From Amycolatopsis bartoniae (lineage in GTDB: Bacteria > Actinomycetota > Actinomycetes > Mycobacteriales > Pseudonocardiaceae): a DNA stretch of 64,000 nt. Position 1 is the stretch's first letter. Each line of letters opens with the position of its first letter. Under the pieces are notes generated by a model, which had not been told where the DNA came from, ran no database searches, and was given only the letters and a program-made list of their open reading frames with translations. The position numbers and the translations under genes were made by a program. Where the stretch lies: contig NZ_JACHWH010000010.1 in the NCBI RefSeq assembly GCF_014191255.1, forward strand, positions 62,001 to 126,000, given 5' to 3'. Below, one piece after another: positions 26,889 to 38,363 of this stretch.

Positions 26889-27824
26889 CTACGCGGGGGT
26901 GACCCGCTTGGCCGCGATGCGCTCAGGCTTCGGCCACCGGACGTCGCGCGCCCAGTGCAGCTTCTCGAACATCCAGATCACCCGCGCCGACACGTCCAGC
27001 TGACCGCGCAGCACGCCGTGCCGCGCGCACGTCGGGTCGGCGTGGTGGGAGTTGTGCCAGGACTCGCCCATCGACAGGATGGCCAGCGGCCAGAAGTTCG
27101 CCGCCTTGTCGCGGCTCGCGAACGGGCGGTCGCCGACCATGTGGCAGATCGAGTTCACCGACCACGTCACGTGATGCAGGAACGCGATGCGCACCAGCCC
27201 GGCCCAGAAGAACGCCGTCACCGCGCCCTGCCACGACCAGCTGAGCAGCCCGCCCAGCACCCCGGGCAGCACGAGGCTCAGCGTGATCCACAGCCAGAAG
27301 TACCGGTTCACCACGCGCAGGTCACGGTCGGCCACGAGGTCGGGGGCGAAGCGGTCGTAGTTGGTGACCTCCCGCTGGAACATCCAGCCCATGTGCGCGT
27401 GCCAGAACCCGCGCAGCAGCGCCGCCGGCGAGGTGCCGAACAGCCACGGGGAGTGCGGGTCGCCGTCGCGGTCGGCGAACGCGTGGTGGCGCCGGTGGCT
27501 CGCGACCCAGAAGATCACCGAGCCCTGCACCGCCATGCTGCCGGCGATCGCGAGCGCCACCCGCAGCGGGCGGGCGGCCTTGAACGCGCCGTGCGTGAAG
27601 TACCGGTGGTAGCCGACGGTCACGCCGAGGGTGGCGAGCACGTAGAACACCACGGCGAGCACGAGGTCGAGCCACGTCAGCCCCCAGCCCCATGCCAATG
27701 GCAGGGCGGCGAGCAGCGCGACGAACGGGATCAGCAGGAAGGCCTTCAGCACGATCATCTGCCCGGCCGTGCGCCGGTGGGAAATCAGGGGTTTCGCGCC
27801 GGTGCGGACGTCAGTGGCACTCAT
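26889..27824 (-). CDS. Acyl-CoA/fatty-acid desaturase (membrane di-iron)
   Basis: Introduces a cis double bond in acyl chains, probably delta-9, using a di-iron centre in the membrane. 311 residues with four to five hydrophobic segments. The three histidine boxes are HRYFTH (73-78), HRRHH (110-114) and HNSHH (257-261), plus the supporting FLHHVTWSVNS. Length and boxes match the bacterial SCD1-like group. A redox partner is not encoded nearby. Upstream GGAG lies about 12 bases from the ATG. Confidence 0.92.
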   Translation of the reverse strand: MSATDVRTGAKPLISHRRTAGQMIVLKAFLLIPFVALLAALPLAWGWGLTWLDLVLAVVFYVLATLGVTVGYHRYFTHGAFKAARPLRVALAIAGSMAVQGSVIFWVASHRRHHAFADRDGDPHSPWLFGTSPAALLRGFWHAHMGWMFQREVTNYDRFAPDLVADRDLRVVNRYFWLWITLSLVLPGVLGGLLSWSWQGAVTAFFWAGLVRIAFLHHVTWSVNSICHMVGDRPFASRDKAANFWPLAILSMGESWHNSHHADPTCARHGVLRGQLDVSARVIWMFEKLHWARDVRWPKPERIAAKRVTPA

Positions 27825-27847
27825 GGAACTGCTACCTCACTCCGGTT

Positions 27848-27871
27848 GCGGCGGGGTCCGGCCCCCGCCGC
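27848..27871 (-). terminator. GC-rich hairpin after ctaA
   Basis: GCGGCGGGG (27848-27856) and CCCCGCCGC (27863-27871) form a perfect nine-pair stem around a six-base loop. It lies between the ctaA stop and the desaturase start on the minus strand. There is no T tract, as is common for actinobacterial terminators; a role in the desaturase leader is the alternative. Confidence 0.55.
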
Positions 27872-27906
27872 CGTGAGCGTAACGTGCCCGGCTGGCGCGC
27901 ACACCG

Positions 27907-28896
27907 CTACGGCGTTACGGCCGGGTAGCCACTGGCCGTCACCGCGTCGCGCCCGGCGGAGGCGCCGGAAACCGGCGGCAGCCCGCGATCGCGGGCGCCG
28001 CACCACAACGCGCCCGTCGCCACGATCACGAGCGCCGAGCCGAGGACGTGCAGCGAGACCAGCGCCTCCGGCACACCCAGCGCGTACTGCACGACGCCGA
28101 GGATGCCCTGCGCGACCGCCACCAGCCAGACCGCGCCGTAGCGCCGCCACAGCCGGTGCGAGGCGCCGGTGCGCAGCAGCGTCAGCCCGAACACGGCGAG
28201 GACGACCAGGTACACCACGAGGATTCCGCTGTGGACGCGCGCCAGCGTCTCGATCGGAGCGTCGAGGCGGTGGGTCTGCGTGTCACCGCCGTGCGGACCC
28301 GCGCCGGTGACCGTGGTGCCCGCGACGAGGATCGCCCACATCAGGACCACGAGCGCGACGAGGAACGTCCGGGCGATCGGCGGCACCAGCCAGCGCGGCC
28401 GCTCGTCGCCCTCGGTGAAGGCGTGCAGCAGCAGGGTGGCCAGCCAGATCAGGGGGGTGGAGGCGAGGAAGTGGATCGCGACGGTCCACCACTCCAGCTT
28501 GGCGAGCACCGTCATCCCGCCGACGACGGCCTGCAGCACGACGCCGCCGGGCATCGTCCAGGCGAGCGCGAGGAGACGCTTGCGGGGCGTGTCGAGGTGC
28601 ACGCGCCAGGCGGTGAACACGGCCAGCACGGCCACCAGGATGACCACGCCGGTGAGCAGGCGGTTGCTGAACTCGATCCACTGGTGGATCCCGTGCAGCT
28701 CGTCGTGCGCGACGGGCACCATGCTGCCGGGCTGGCACTGCGGCCACGTGGCGCAGCCGAGGCCGGAGCCGGTGACCCGGACGACCGACCCGGTGACGCC
28801 GATCCCGGCCTGCGCGACGATCGCGGCGATGCCGACGGCCTTCCGAGCGGCGGGCGAGGGAAGCGGAAGCCGGGCGACGAGCGAGTTCAGAACCAC
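27907..28896 (-). CDS. ctaA: Heme A synthase
   Basis: Oxidises the C8 methyl group of heme O to make heme A for cytochrome aa3 oxidase. 329 residues with about eight membrane segments. Heme-ligand histidines are visible in HGIHQWIEFSNR, TVAIHFLAST, LARVHSGI and SLHVLGSA. The cysteine pair in GLGCATWPQCQPG is typical of the actinobacterial/Bacillus extracellular loop. GTG 28896 is chosen because TATCCT (28908-28903) lies six bases upstream and no ribosome site exists. Works with ctaB at 6.6 kb. Confidence 0.93.
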   Translation of the reverse strand: MVLNSLVARLPLPSPAARKAVGIAAIVAQAGIGVTGSVVRVTGSGLGCATWPQCQPGSMVPVAHDELHGIHQWIEFSNRLLTGVVILVAVLAVFTAWRVHLDTPRKRLLALAWTMPGGVVLQAVVGGMTVLAKLEWWTVAIHFLASTPLIWLATLLLHAFTEGDERPRWLVPPIARTFLVALVVLMWAILVAGTTVTGAGPHGGDTQTHRLDAPIETLARVHSGILVVYLVVLAVFGLTLLRTGASHRLWRRYGAVWLVAVAQGILGVVQYALGVPEALVSLHVLGSALVIVATGALWCGARDRGLPPVSGASAGRDAVTASGYPAVTP

Positions 28897-28902
28897 GATC
28901 CG

Positions 28903-28908
28903 AGGATA
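28903..28908 (-). promoter_or_regulatory. -10 hexamer of the leaderless ctaA promoter
   Basis: On the minus strand TATCCT is followed by six bases and then the GTG of ctaA, which places the transcript start on the start codon. A -35 was not recognised. Confidence 0.5.
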
Positions 28909-28942
28909 GGCGTGGGACCAAGGTCCCGCGGACACCGGCCCG

Positions 28943-29728
28943 TCAGGTCAGCCGGGTGGTGCGGGTGGCCACCGCGCCCGCGACCGCGCCCCAGCAGAGC
29001 AGCACCACGACCGGCTCCCAGGCGAGCGTGCCACCGACCAACGCCTGACGCAGGCCCTCGGCGAGCGCGCCCGACGGCAGCAGCTCCACGACAGCGGCGA
29101 CACCGCCCGGAAGCGCCGACGGGGCCAGCAGGATCCCGCCCGCGAGCAGCAGCACGAACCACACGATGTTCGCCAGCGCCAGCACCGCCTCGGCGCGCAG
29201 CGAGCCGCCCAGCAGGACGCCCAGCGCGCCGAAGCTCAGGGTGCCGAGCACGAGCAGCAGCACGGCCTCCGCGACCCCGGGCCCGGACGGCGACCAGCCC
29301 AGGACCGCCGCGACCACGCCGAGCACGACGACCTGCAGCAGCACCACGACGAGCGCCGCCACGATCCGGCCCGCCACGAGCAGCCAGCGCGGCAGCGCGG
29401 TGGCCGACAGCCGCTTGAGCACGCCGTAGCGCCGGTCGAAACCGAGGGCGATCGCCTGCCCGGTGAACGCCGACGACATCACCGCGAGCGCGAAGATCCG
29501 CGGCGTCACCCAGTCCACCTTGGACACGGAACCGAGGTCGCCCTGCGGCAGGATGTCCAGCAGCGTCAGGCCGATCAGCAGCGCGAGCGGGATCAGCAGG
29601 GTCAGCAGGATCTGCTCGCCGTGGCGCAGCGTGAGGCTCGTCTCGACCTTCGCGTGCGTGAGCAGCATCCTCGTCCGGCTGCCCGCGCCCGGCTTCGGCG
29701 TGAACGTGCCCGGGGCGAACGTGGTCAT
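28943..29728 (-). CDS. ABC-2 type transporter permease
   Basis: 261 residues with six hydrophobic segments, an ABC-2 family permease. Starts ATG 29728 in a four-base ATGA overlap with the ATPase gene, so the two form one exporter. Substrate unknown. The position next to ctaA and mptB matches Rv1457c/Rv1458c of M. tuberculosis. The N-terminus is a short hydrophilic arm rich in Pro and Gly. Confidence 0.9.
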   Translation of the reverse strand: MTTFAPGTFTPKPGAGSRTRMLLTHAKVETSLTLRHGEQILLTLLIPLALLIGLTLLDILPQGDLGSVSKVDWVTPRIFALAVMSSAFTGQAIALGFDRRYGVLKRLSATALPRWLLVAGRIVAALVVVLLQVVVLGVVAAVLGWSPSGPGVAEAVLLLVLGTLSFGALGVLLGGSLRAEAVLALANIVWFVLLLAGGILLAPSALPGGVAAVVELLPSGALAEGLRQALVGGTLAWEPVVVLLCWGAVAGAVATRTTRLT

Positions 29729-30651
29729 GACCGCAGCTCCCGTCCGGTGAGCTCGAGGAAGACCTCTTCCAGGTCCCGCTTGCCCACGTGCAGCTCCTCC
29801 GCGAGCACCCCTTGCTGCGCGCACCACGACGTGACGGTGGAGACCACCTGCGGGTCCACCAGGCCGAGCACGTGGTAGCTGCCCGGCGCCGGCTCGTGCA
29901 CGTGGTAACCCTCGGGCAGGGCCGCGGTGAGCAAAGTCGTGTCGAGGCCGGGCCGGGCCTTGAACCGCAGCTGCGCGGCCTCGCCCTCCTCGGCGGTCAG
30001 CGCGCTCGGCGTGCCCTCGGCGATGACGCGGCCGTCGTCGACGATCACCACGTCGTCGGCCAGCGCCTCGGCCTCCTCCATCAGGTGGGTGGTGAGCAGG
30101 ATGCTCACGCCGTCCGAGCGCAGCGCGCCGAGCAGGTCCCACACCAGGCGGCGGGCCTGCGGGTCCATGCCCGCGGTCGGCTCGTCGAGGAACACCAGCT
30201 CCGGGCGCCCGACGAGCGCGCACGCGAGCGACAGGCGCTGCTGCTGACCGCCGGACAGGCGCTTGAACGGGGTGCGGCGCGCCGAGGACAGCCCGAGGAC
30301 GTCCAGCAGCCACGCGGGATCCAGCGGCTCGGCGGCGCACGAGGCGACCAGGCCGAGCATTTCCCCGGCCCGCACGCCCGGATACGCCCCGCCGCCCTGC
30401 GGCATCACGCCGATGCGCGGGCGCAGCGCGCGGCCCTCGCGCACGGGGTCCAGGCCGAGCACGCGGACGCAGCCCGAGTCGGGGCGGCGGAAGCCTTCGC
30501 AGATCTCGACCGTGGTGGTCTTCCCGGCGCCGTTGGGGCCCAGCAGGGCGAGCAGGCGGCCACGGTGCATCTTCAGGTCAAGGCCGTCGACGGCGGTCTT
30601 CGGGCCGTACTTCTTCACCAGCCCGGTGATCTCGACGGCAGGGGTGCTCAC
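29725..30651 (-). CDS. ABC transporter ATP-binding protein
   Basis: 308 residues, DrrA/CcmA-like exporter ATPase. Walker A GPNGAGKTTT (about 38-47), Q-loop MPQGGGAYPG, signature LSGGQQQRLSLA, Walker B LVFLDEPTAGMD and the switch His in TTHLMEEAE. A C-terminal domain of about 80 residues follows. GTG 30651 is preceded at eight bases by TAGGCT, again leaderless in appearance. Pairs with the downstream permease. Confidence 0.93.
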   Translation of the reverse strand: MSTPAVEITGLVKKYGPKTAVDGLDLKMHRGRLLALLGPNGAGKTTTVEICEGFRRPDSGCVRVLGLDPVREGRALRPRIGVMPQGGGAYPGVRAGEMLGLVASCAAEPLDPAWLLDVLGLSSARRTPFKRLSGGQQQRLSLACALVGRPELVFLDEPTAGMDPQARRLVWDLLGALRSDGVSILLTTHLMEEAEALADDVVIVDDGRVIAEGTPSALTAEEGEAAQLRFKARPGLDTTLLTAALPEGYHVHEPAPGSYHVLGLVDPQVVSTVTSWCAQQGVLAEELHVGKRDLEEVFLELTGRELRS

Positions 30652-30712
30652 GACAAGTAAGCCTACGACCCCACGAGAACGCACTGTGTCAAGGGCTTGC
30701 GTGGCCCGGATC

Positions 30713-32317
30713 TCAGGCGGGCTTCGCGTCGCGCTTCAGCAGCATCGGTGCCGCGCGGCGGACGACCAGCAGGGCGACCAGGATCACGATGATGCCCGCC
30801 GCGTAGGCCTGGAGCGGGACGAACGACCGGCCGTCGAACGTGCTGCCCGGCGGGGAGGCGGCGAAGGCGAGCACCGCGCTCACGATCGTCGCCGCGATGC
30901 GGAAGCGCGACGTGCCCGCCGCGGCGGCCAGCGGGATCACCGCCCACAGCAGCCACCACGGCTGCATCGCCACGTGCAGCATCATGAACGCGCCCAGCGA
31001 CACGCCCAGCCCGATGATCGGCCGGTAGCGCCAGCGGAAGCTGTCCCACAGGAACTTCAGCGTGATCAGCGCCGCCACCACCGTGCCCGCCGTCTGCACG
31101 ATCGACACCAGCGAGTCGGTGTGGTTGCCCAGGCCCAGCGCGATGCCCAGCACCCCGCCGAGGTTCGCCAGCTCCGCCGTCGGCGAGATCCAGCTGCGCA
31201 CCAGGCCCGGCGTGCCCAGCGCGCCGACCCAGCCGAAGCCCAGGCCGGTGCCGTAGCAGAGCGCGACGAGCACCACCGCGAACACGCCGGTCATCAGCGC
31301 ACCGGCCCGCAGCAGGTCGGTGAGCCTGCCGTACCAGCGCCGCGCGATCATCACCCCGAAGAACCCGAGCGCGATCAACGCGTTGATCTTGATCGCGGCA
31401 CCGAGGGTGATCACCACCGCGCCCAGCACGATGAACAGCAGCTCCCCGCGCGCGAGCGGCGGCGGAGCGTCCGTCGGCCCGCGCACCGGCATCCGCCGCA
31501 GGCCCAGCTCCAGCCCGGCGACCATCAGCCCGATGCCCAGCGCCTCGTTGTGCGCCCCGGCGACCAGGTGGAACAACACGAGCGGGTTGGCCGCGCCCAG
31601 CCACAGCGCGGTCGCGGGCTCGACGCCGAACCGGCGCGCCAGCCGCGGCAGCGCCCAGATGATGAGCACCACGCCGACCAGCGCGAGCGCCCGCTGCAGC
31701 AGCACCCCGGCCACGATGTTGTCGCCCACGAGCCCCGAGATGAAGCTGCCCAGCTTGAGGAACAACGGACCGTACGGCGCGGGCGTCTCGCGCCACATGT
31801 TCGACACACCGCTGGTCAGCGGGTCGCCGACGCCCAGCGCCTGCGCCGGGCCGAGGGAGTACGGGTCCATCCCGCGGTGCACGATCTCGCTCTGGGCGAG
31901 GTAGCTGTAGACGTCGCGGGAGAACAGCGGCGGCACGACCATCAGCGGCGTCAGCCACATCACGAGCGTGCGCGTGACCTGCGCGCGGCTCACCAGCCGG
32001 GCGCGACCCGGACGGGCGAACCGGCCGAGCATCAGCCAGCCGAGGACGAGCATGCCCATTCCGGTGAACGCGATCGCCAGCGACACCGTCGGGATCCGCG
32101 CGAACAGCCGCAGGACCGGGATGTCCTGCACGGGGTTGAGCACCGGCGCGGCGCCCGCGCCGAGCGAGCCGAGCGCGAGGAAGAGGGCCCCGATCGTGCC
32201 GAAGCGCCGGATCACGTCCAGCGCCTTCAGCTCCTGGTCTTCGAGGGGGCCCGGCGCCGGCGGGCGGAACGCCGACGCGGCAGACCGCTGTCCGGTGTCC
32301 GGCTCGCCAACTACCAC
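30713..32317 (-). CDS. mptB: Polyprenol-phosphomannose alpha-1,6-mannosyltransferase (MptB-like)
   Basis: GT-C fold membrane glycosyltransferase that starts the alpha-1,6-mannan core of lipomannan/lipoarabinomannan-type lipoglycans outside the membrane. 534 residues with about 12 membrane segments. The acidic loop SRDVYSYLAQSEIVHRGMDP is the expected GT-C catalytic region in the first external loop. Same position as Rv1459c, directly divergent from sufR. GTG 32317 with TAGTCT (32329-32324) six bases upstream. Acceptor specificity is inferred from the family. Confidence 0.88.
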   Translation of the reverse strand: MVVGEPDTGQRSAASAFRPPAPGPLEDQELKALDVIRRFGTIGALFLALGSLGAGAAPVLNPVQDIPVLRLFARIPTVSLAIAFTGMGMLVLGWLMLGRFARPGRARLVSRAQVTRTLVMWLTPLMVVPPLFSRDVYSYLAQSEIVHRGMDPYSLGPAQALGVGDPLTSGVSNMWRETPAPYGPLFLKLGSFISGLVGDNIVAGVLLQRALALVGVVLIIWALPRLARRFGVEPATALWLGAANPLVLFHLVAGAHNEALGIGLMVAGLELGLRRMPVRGPTDAPPPLARGELLFIVLGAVVITLGAAIKINALIALGFFGVMIARRWYGRLTDLLRAGALMTGVFAVVLVALCYGTGLGFGWVGALGTPGLVRSWISPTAELANLGGVLGIALGLGNHTDSLVSIVQTAGTVVAALITLKFLWDSFRWRYRPIIGLGVSLGAFMMLHVAMQPWWLLWAVIPLAAAAGTSRFRIAATIVSAVLAFAASPPGSTFDGRSFVPLQAYAAGIIVILVALLVVRRAAPMLLKRDAKPA

Positions 32318-32323
32318 CCGTAG

Positions 32324-32329
32324 AGACTA
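32324..32329 (-). promoter_or_regulatory. -10 hexamer of the leaderless mptB promoter
   Basis: TAGTCT on the minus strand is followed by six bases and then the mptB GTG. No ribosome site is present. Confidence 0.5.
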
Positions 32330-32351
32330 TCGAGCAGGTGAAGAGAGGCCT

Positions 32352-32365
32352 GTGAAGGGCTTCAC
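32352..32365. promoter_or_regulatory. 14-bp inverted repeat between mptB and sufR
   Basis: GTGAAG-GG-CTTCAC, six perfect pairs around two bases, 35 bases upstream of mptB and 78 upstream of sufR. It could be an operator for mptB; nothing else supports this. Confidence 0.3.
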
Positions 32366-32407
32366 CGAGCTTTCCGGTGACCCCGGTCACTGCTGGGTGA
32401 TCCATCT

Positions 32408-32436
32408 TTGCCAGGCGGCACGAAATACGACACACT
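32408..32436 (+). promoter_or_regulatory. Promoter of the suf operon
   Basis: -35 TTGCCA (32408-32413, five of six matches to TTGACA), a 17-base spacer, then -10 CACACT (32431-32436). The -10 ends six bases before the sufR GTG, so the message is probably leaderless. Confidence 0.6.
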
Positions 32437-32446
32437 TGTGTTGTGA
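32432..32446 (+). promoter_or_regulatory. Likely SufR operator over the -10 and start codon
   Basis: ACACT-TGTGT-TGTGA matches the ACACT-N5-TGTGA pattern that I recall being reported for mycobacterial SufR. It covers most of the -10 element and the GTG of sufR, so bound SufR would block transcription initiation of its own operon. Confidence 0.6.
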
Positions 32447-33183
32447 AAAACGACGGCACACCGCAGGAGCCCGGTGCTCCCGGTGGCGCCGTGCCCGCCC
32501 AGGCGACGGTAGAGGGGCGGACGCGGCACACCGTGGCCCGCCTCCTGCTGGAAGAAGGCCCGATGACCGCGGTCGTGGTCGCGGACCGCCTGGGCATCAG
32601 CCCGACGGCGGTGCGGCGTCACCTCGACGCCCTGCTGGCCGACGGCGAGGCCGAGACCAGGGACGCGCCCCGGCGCGGCCCGCGCGGGCGTGGCCGCCCG
32701 GCCAAGCTCTTCCTGCTCACCGAAGCGGGACGGGCGCGGTTCGGGCACGCCTACGACGACCTCGCCGTGTCCGCGATCCGGTTCCTCGCCGAGCACGCGG
32801 GCGAGGACGCGGTCCGCGCCTTCGCGGAGCGCCGGGTCGCCTCACTGGTCGAACCGCACCAGGACGCGGTCACCGAGCCGGGGGAACCGGCGCGGCGGGC
32901 CGAGGCCCTGGCGGCGGCGCTGACCAGGGAGGGTTACGCTGCGTCGACCCGTCAGGTCGGCAGCGGCGAACAGCTGTGCCAGCACCACTGCCCGGTCGCC
33001 CACGTCGCAGCTGAGTTCCCGCAGCTGTGCGAGGCGGAGACCGAGGCTTTCGCCAGGCTGCTCGGCACCCACGTGCAGCGACTGGCGACCATCGCACGCG
33101 GTGACTCCGTGTGCACGACACACGTCCCGGCGGAGAGCCCGGCGGGACAACGAGCACGAACTCCGGATGGAGGAAGCGCATGA
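32443..33183 (+). CDS. sufR: Iron-sulfur-sensing repressor SufR
   Basis: Winged-helix regulator of the suf operon. 246 residues. The HTH is at about 40-65 ([20 protein letters not shown]), followed by a basic RGPRGRGRP stretch in the wing. Cluster-ligand cysteines C179, C183 and C196 in CQHHC...C, plus C224, match the actinobacterial SufR pattern. GTG 32443 lies six bases after the -10. The stop overlaps sufB by four bases, so the repressor is co-transcribed with the genes it controls. Equivalent of Rv1460. Confidence 0.93.
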   Translation: MKNDGTPQEPGAPGGAVPAQATVEGRTRHTVARLLLEEGPMTAVVVADRLGISPTAVRRHLDALLADGEAETRDAPRRGPRGRGRPAKLFLLTEAGRARFGHAYDDLAVSAIRFLAEHAGEDAVRAFAERRVASLVEPHQDAVTEPGEPARRAEALAAALTREGYAASTRQVGSGEQLCQHHCPVAHVAAEFPQLCEAETEAFARLLGTHVQRLATIARGDSVCTTHVPAESPAGQRARTPDGGSA

Positions 33184-34625
33184 CTGCCGCTGCCGAGCAG
33201 CGCAATCCCGCCACGCCGATGACCCAGGAAGAGACCATCGACTCCCTGGGCAAGTACGCGTTCGGCTGGGCGGACCCCGACGCCGCGGGTGCCAGCGCCC
33301 GCCGCGGGCTCAACGAGGACGTCGTCACCGACATCTCCGCGAAGAAGTCCGAGCCCGAGTGGATGCGCGAGGCACGACTGAAGGCCCTCAAGCTGTTCGA
33401 GCGCAAGCCGATGCCGAACTGGGGCGCCGACCTGTCCGGGATCGACTTCGACAACATCAAGTACTTCGTCCGCTCCACCGAGAAGCAGGCGGCGAGCTGG
33501 GACGAGCTGCCCGAGGACATCAAGAACACCTACGACAAGCTGGGCATCCCGGAGGCGGAGAAGCAGCGCCTGATCGCCGGCGTCGCGGCCCAGTACGAGT
33601 CCGAGGTCGTCTACCACCAGATCCGCGAGGACCTGGAGTCCCAGGGCGTGCTGTTCCTCGACACCGACACCGCGCTCAAGGAGCACCCGGAGCTGTTCCG
33701 GGAGTACTTCGGCTCGGTCATCCCGGCCGGGGACAACAAGTTCTCCGCGCTGAACACCGCCGTGTGGTCGGGTGGCTCGTTCATCTACGTGCCGAAGGGC
33801 GTGCACGTGGACATCCCGCTGCAGGCCTACTTCCGGATCAACACCGAGAACATGGGCCAGTTCGAGCGGACCCTGATCATCGTCGACGAGGGTGCCTACG
33901 TGCACTACGTCGAGGGCTGCACCGCGCCGATCTACAAGTCCGACTCGCTGCACTCGGCCGTCGTGGAGATCATCGTCAAGAAGGGCGGCCGCTGCCGCTA
34001 CACGACGATCCAGAACTGGTCGAACAACGTCTACAACCTCGTCACCAAGCGCGCCAAGTGCGAAGAGGGCGCGACGATGGAGTGGATCGACGGCAACATC
34101 GGCTCCAAGGTGACCATGAAGTACCCGTCGGTCTTCCTGATGGGCGAGCACGCCAAGGGCGAGGTGCTGTCGGTCGCGTTCGCGGGCGAGGGCCAGCACC
34201 AGGACGCCGGCGCGAAGATGGAGCACCTGGCGCCGCACACCTCCTCGACGATCGTGTCGAAGTCGGTGGCGCGCGGCGGTGGCCGCACCTCCTACCGCGG
34301 CCTGGTGCGGGTCGCGAAGCGGGCGCACCACTCGCGCTCCACGGTGAAGTGCGACGCGCTGCTGGTGGACAACATCTCGCGCTCGGACACCTACCCCTAC
34401 GTCGACATCCGCAACGACGACGTGTCCATGGGGCACGAGGCGACGGTGTCGAAGGTGAGCGAGGACCAGCTGTTCTACCTGATGTCGCGCGGCCTCACCG
34501 AGGACGAGGCGATGGCCATGGTGGTGCGCGGGTTCGTCGAGCCCATCGCGCGCGAGCTGCCGATGGAGTACGCGCTCGAGCTCAACCGCCTGATCGAACT
34601 GCAGATGGAAGGGGCCGTCGGCTGA
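33180..34625 (+). CDS. sufB: Fe-S cluster scaffold SufB
   Basis: Scaffold of the SufBCD complex, on which new Fe-S clusters are built in the cytosol. 481 residues. The SufBD beta-helix core is intact through GTSS-like segments such as [21 protein letters not shown] and the C-terminal [10 protein letters not shown]. Unlike the M. tuberculosis protein there is no intein; the length is that of the plain protein. ATG 33180 follows GGAGGAAG and overlaps the sufR stop. SufD starts one base after its stop. Confidence 0.96.
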   Translation: MTAAAEQRNPATPMTQEETIDSLGKYAFGWADPDAAGASARRGLNEDVVTDISAKKSEPEWMREARLKALKLFERKPMPNWGADLSGIDFDNIKYFVRSTEKQAASWDELPEDIKNTYDKLGIPEAEKQRLIAGVAAQYESEVVYHQIREDLESQGVLFLDTDTALKEHPELFREYFGSVIPAGDNKFSALNTAVWSGGSFIYVPKGVHVDIPLQAYFRINTENMGQFERTLIIVDEGAYVHYVEGCTAPIYKSDSLHSAVVEIIVKKGGRCRYTTIQNWSNNVYNLVTKRAKCEEGATMEWIDGNIGSKVTMKYPSVFLMGEHAKGEVLSVAFAGEGQHQDAGAKMEHLAPHTSSTIVSKSVARGGGRTSYRGLVRVAKRAHHSRSTVKCDALLVDNISRSDTYPYVDIRNDDVSMGHEATVSKVSEDQLFYLMSRGLTEDEAMAMVVRGFVEPIARELPMEYALELNRLIELQMEGAVG

Positions 34626-34626
34626 C

Positions 34627-35793
34627 ATGACGGTGGCAAGCAACAACGTCTCGGAAGCAGCGGAGGCGGTCGTCCCGGCCGCCTCCCGCGCCGAGCGGTT
34701 CACCGGCTACGACGTCGAGGCGTTCGAGGTGCCGGGCGGGCGCGAGGAGAACTGGCGCTTCACCCCGATGAAGCGCCTGCGCGGCCTGCACGACGGCTCC
34801 GCGGTCGCCGACGGCGAGATCAAGGTGGACGTCGACGGCGCGCCGGAGGTGCGCGTCGAGACCGTCGGCCGCGAGGACTCCCGCCTCGGCCAGGCCGGGG
34901 TACCGAGCGACCGGGTCGCGGCGCAGGCGTACTCGTCGTTCACCTCGGCCACGGTCGTCACGGTGCCGAAGGAGACGCGCGCGTCGAAGGCCACCGTGCT
35001 GCGGCTGACCGGCCCGGGCGAGGGCCACGTCGCGTACGGGCACGTGCAGGTGCGCGCGGAGGCGTACGCCGAGGCCGCGGTCGTGCTCGACCACGTCGGC
35101 TCGGGCACGTACGCCGACAACGTCGAGTTCCTGCTCGGTGAGGGCGCGAAGCTGACGGTCGTGTCGGTGCAGGACTGGGCCGACGACGCGGTGCACGTCT
35201 CCGAGCAGCACCTCAAGCTCGGCAAGGACGCGACGCTCAGGCACATCGTGGTCACCCTGGGTGGCGACGTCGTGCGCGTCTCGCCGACCGCGACGTTCAC
35301 CGACAAGGGCGGCGACGTCGAGATGCTCGGGCTGTACTTCGCCGACGCGGGGCAGCACCAGGAGCACCGGCTGTTCGTGGACCACGCGGTGCCGAACTGC
35401 AAGTCGAACGTCATGTACAAGGGCGCGCTGCAGGGCGAGGACGCCCACGCCGTGTGGATCGGCGACGTGCTGATCCGCGCTGCGGCCGAGGGCACCGACA
35501 CCTACGAGCTCAACCGCAACCTGGTGCTGACCGAGGGCGCGCGCGCCGACTCGGTGCCGAACCTGGAGATCGAGACCGGTGAGATCGCCGGCGCGGGGCA
35601 CGCGAGCGCGACGGGAAGGTTCGACGACGAGCAGTTGTTCTACCTGCAGTCGCGCGGGATCGAGGAGGAGTCGGCGCGGCGGCTGGTCGTCCGCGGGTTC
35701 TTCCACGAGATCCTGATGAAGATCGACATCCCCGAGGTGCGGGAACGCCTCGAGGCGGCGATCGAGACCGAGCTCCAAGCCGTCGGCGGCTGA
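34627..35793 (+). CDS. sufD: Fe-S assembly protein SufD
   Basis: SufB paralogue and partner in the SufBC2D complex. 388 residues. Typical SufBD C-terminal features include [17 protein letters not shown] and [25 protein letters not shown] 34627, one base after the sufB stop, so translation is coupled. The N-terminal 100 residues are divergent, as is usual for SufD. Confidence 0.95.
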   Translation: MTVASNNVSEAAEAVVPAASRAERFTGYDVEAFEVPGGREENWRFTPMKRLRGLHDGSAVADGEIKVDVDGAPEVRVETVGREDSRLGQAGVPSDRVAAQAYSSFTSATVVTVPKETRASKATVLRLTGPGEGHVAYGHVQVRAEAYAEAAVVLDHVGSGTYADNVEFLLGEGAKLTVVSVQDWADDAVHVSEQHLKLGKDATLRHIVVTLGGDVVRVSPTATFTDKGGDVEMLGLYFADAGQHQEHRLFVDHAVPNCKSNVMYKGALQGEDAHAVWIGDVLIRAAAEGTDTYELNRNLVLTEGARADSVPNLEIETGEIAGAGHASATGRFDDEQLFYLQSRGIEEESARRLVVRGFFHEILMKIDIPEVRERLEAAIETELQAVGG

Positions 35794-35825
35794 CCTCCTC
35801 CACCACGAAGGACGAAAGAACTCTC

Positions 35826-37919
<2,094 letters not shown>

Positions 37920-37920
<1 letters not shown>

Positions 37921-38363
37921 TGAATCTGGAGAGCATGTACCAGGAGATCATCCTGGACCACTACAAGAACCCGCACGGGCGCGGCCTGCGTGACCCGTAC
38001 GACGGCGAGTCGTTCCAGGTCAACCCGACCTGCGGCGACGAGGTGACGCTGCGGCTGAAGCTCGACGGCGAGAAGGTCGCCGACGTCTCCTACGAGGGGC
38101 AGGGCTGTTCGATCAGCCAGGCGTCCACCTCCGTGCTGACCGACCTGGTGGTCGGGCGGCCGGTGGGGGAGGCGCTCAAGACGATGGACGCGTTCGTCGA
38201 GCTGATGCAGGGCCGCGGCCAGGTGGAGCCGGACGAGGACGTGCTGGAGGACGCCGTCGCCTTCGCCGGGGTCGCGAAGTACCCGGCGCGGGTCAAGTGC
38301 GCACTGCTGGGCTGGATGGCGTTCAAGGACGCGCTGGTGAAGAGCGAGGGAGCGAAGGCATGA
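37920..38363 (+). CDS. sufU: Zinc-dependent sulfurtransferase SufU
   Basis: Accepts sulfur from SufS in actinobacteria and Firmicutes. 147 residues. Zinc ligands C38 and D40 (NPTCGDE), C63 (GQGCSIS) and C127 (VKCALLGW) are all present. ATG 37920 overlaps the sufS stop by one base; the stop overlaps sufT by four bases. Confidence 0.96.

Noticed and set aside
30652..30684. Longer N-terminus for the ABC ATPase starting at 30684
   Set aside because: The extra 11 residues lie upstream of and over the -10-like TAGGCT and lack a ribosome site; GTG 30651 fits family length.
33180..34625. Intein in SufB as in M. tuberculosis
   Set aside because: The protein is 481 residues with continuous SufB sequence; no intein blocks or extra length.
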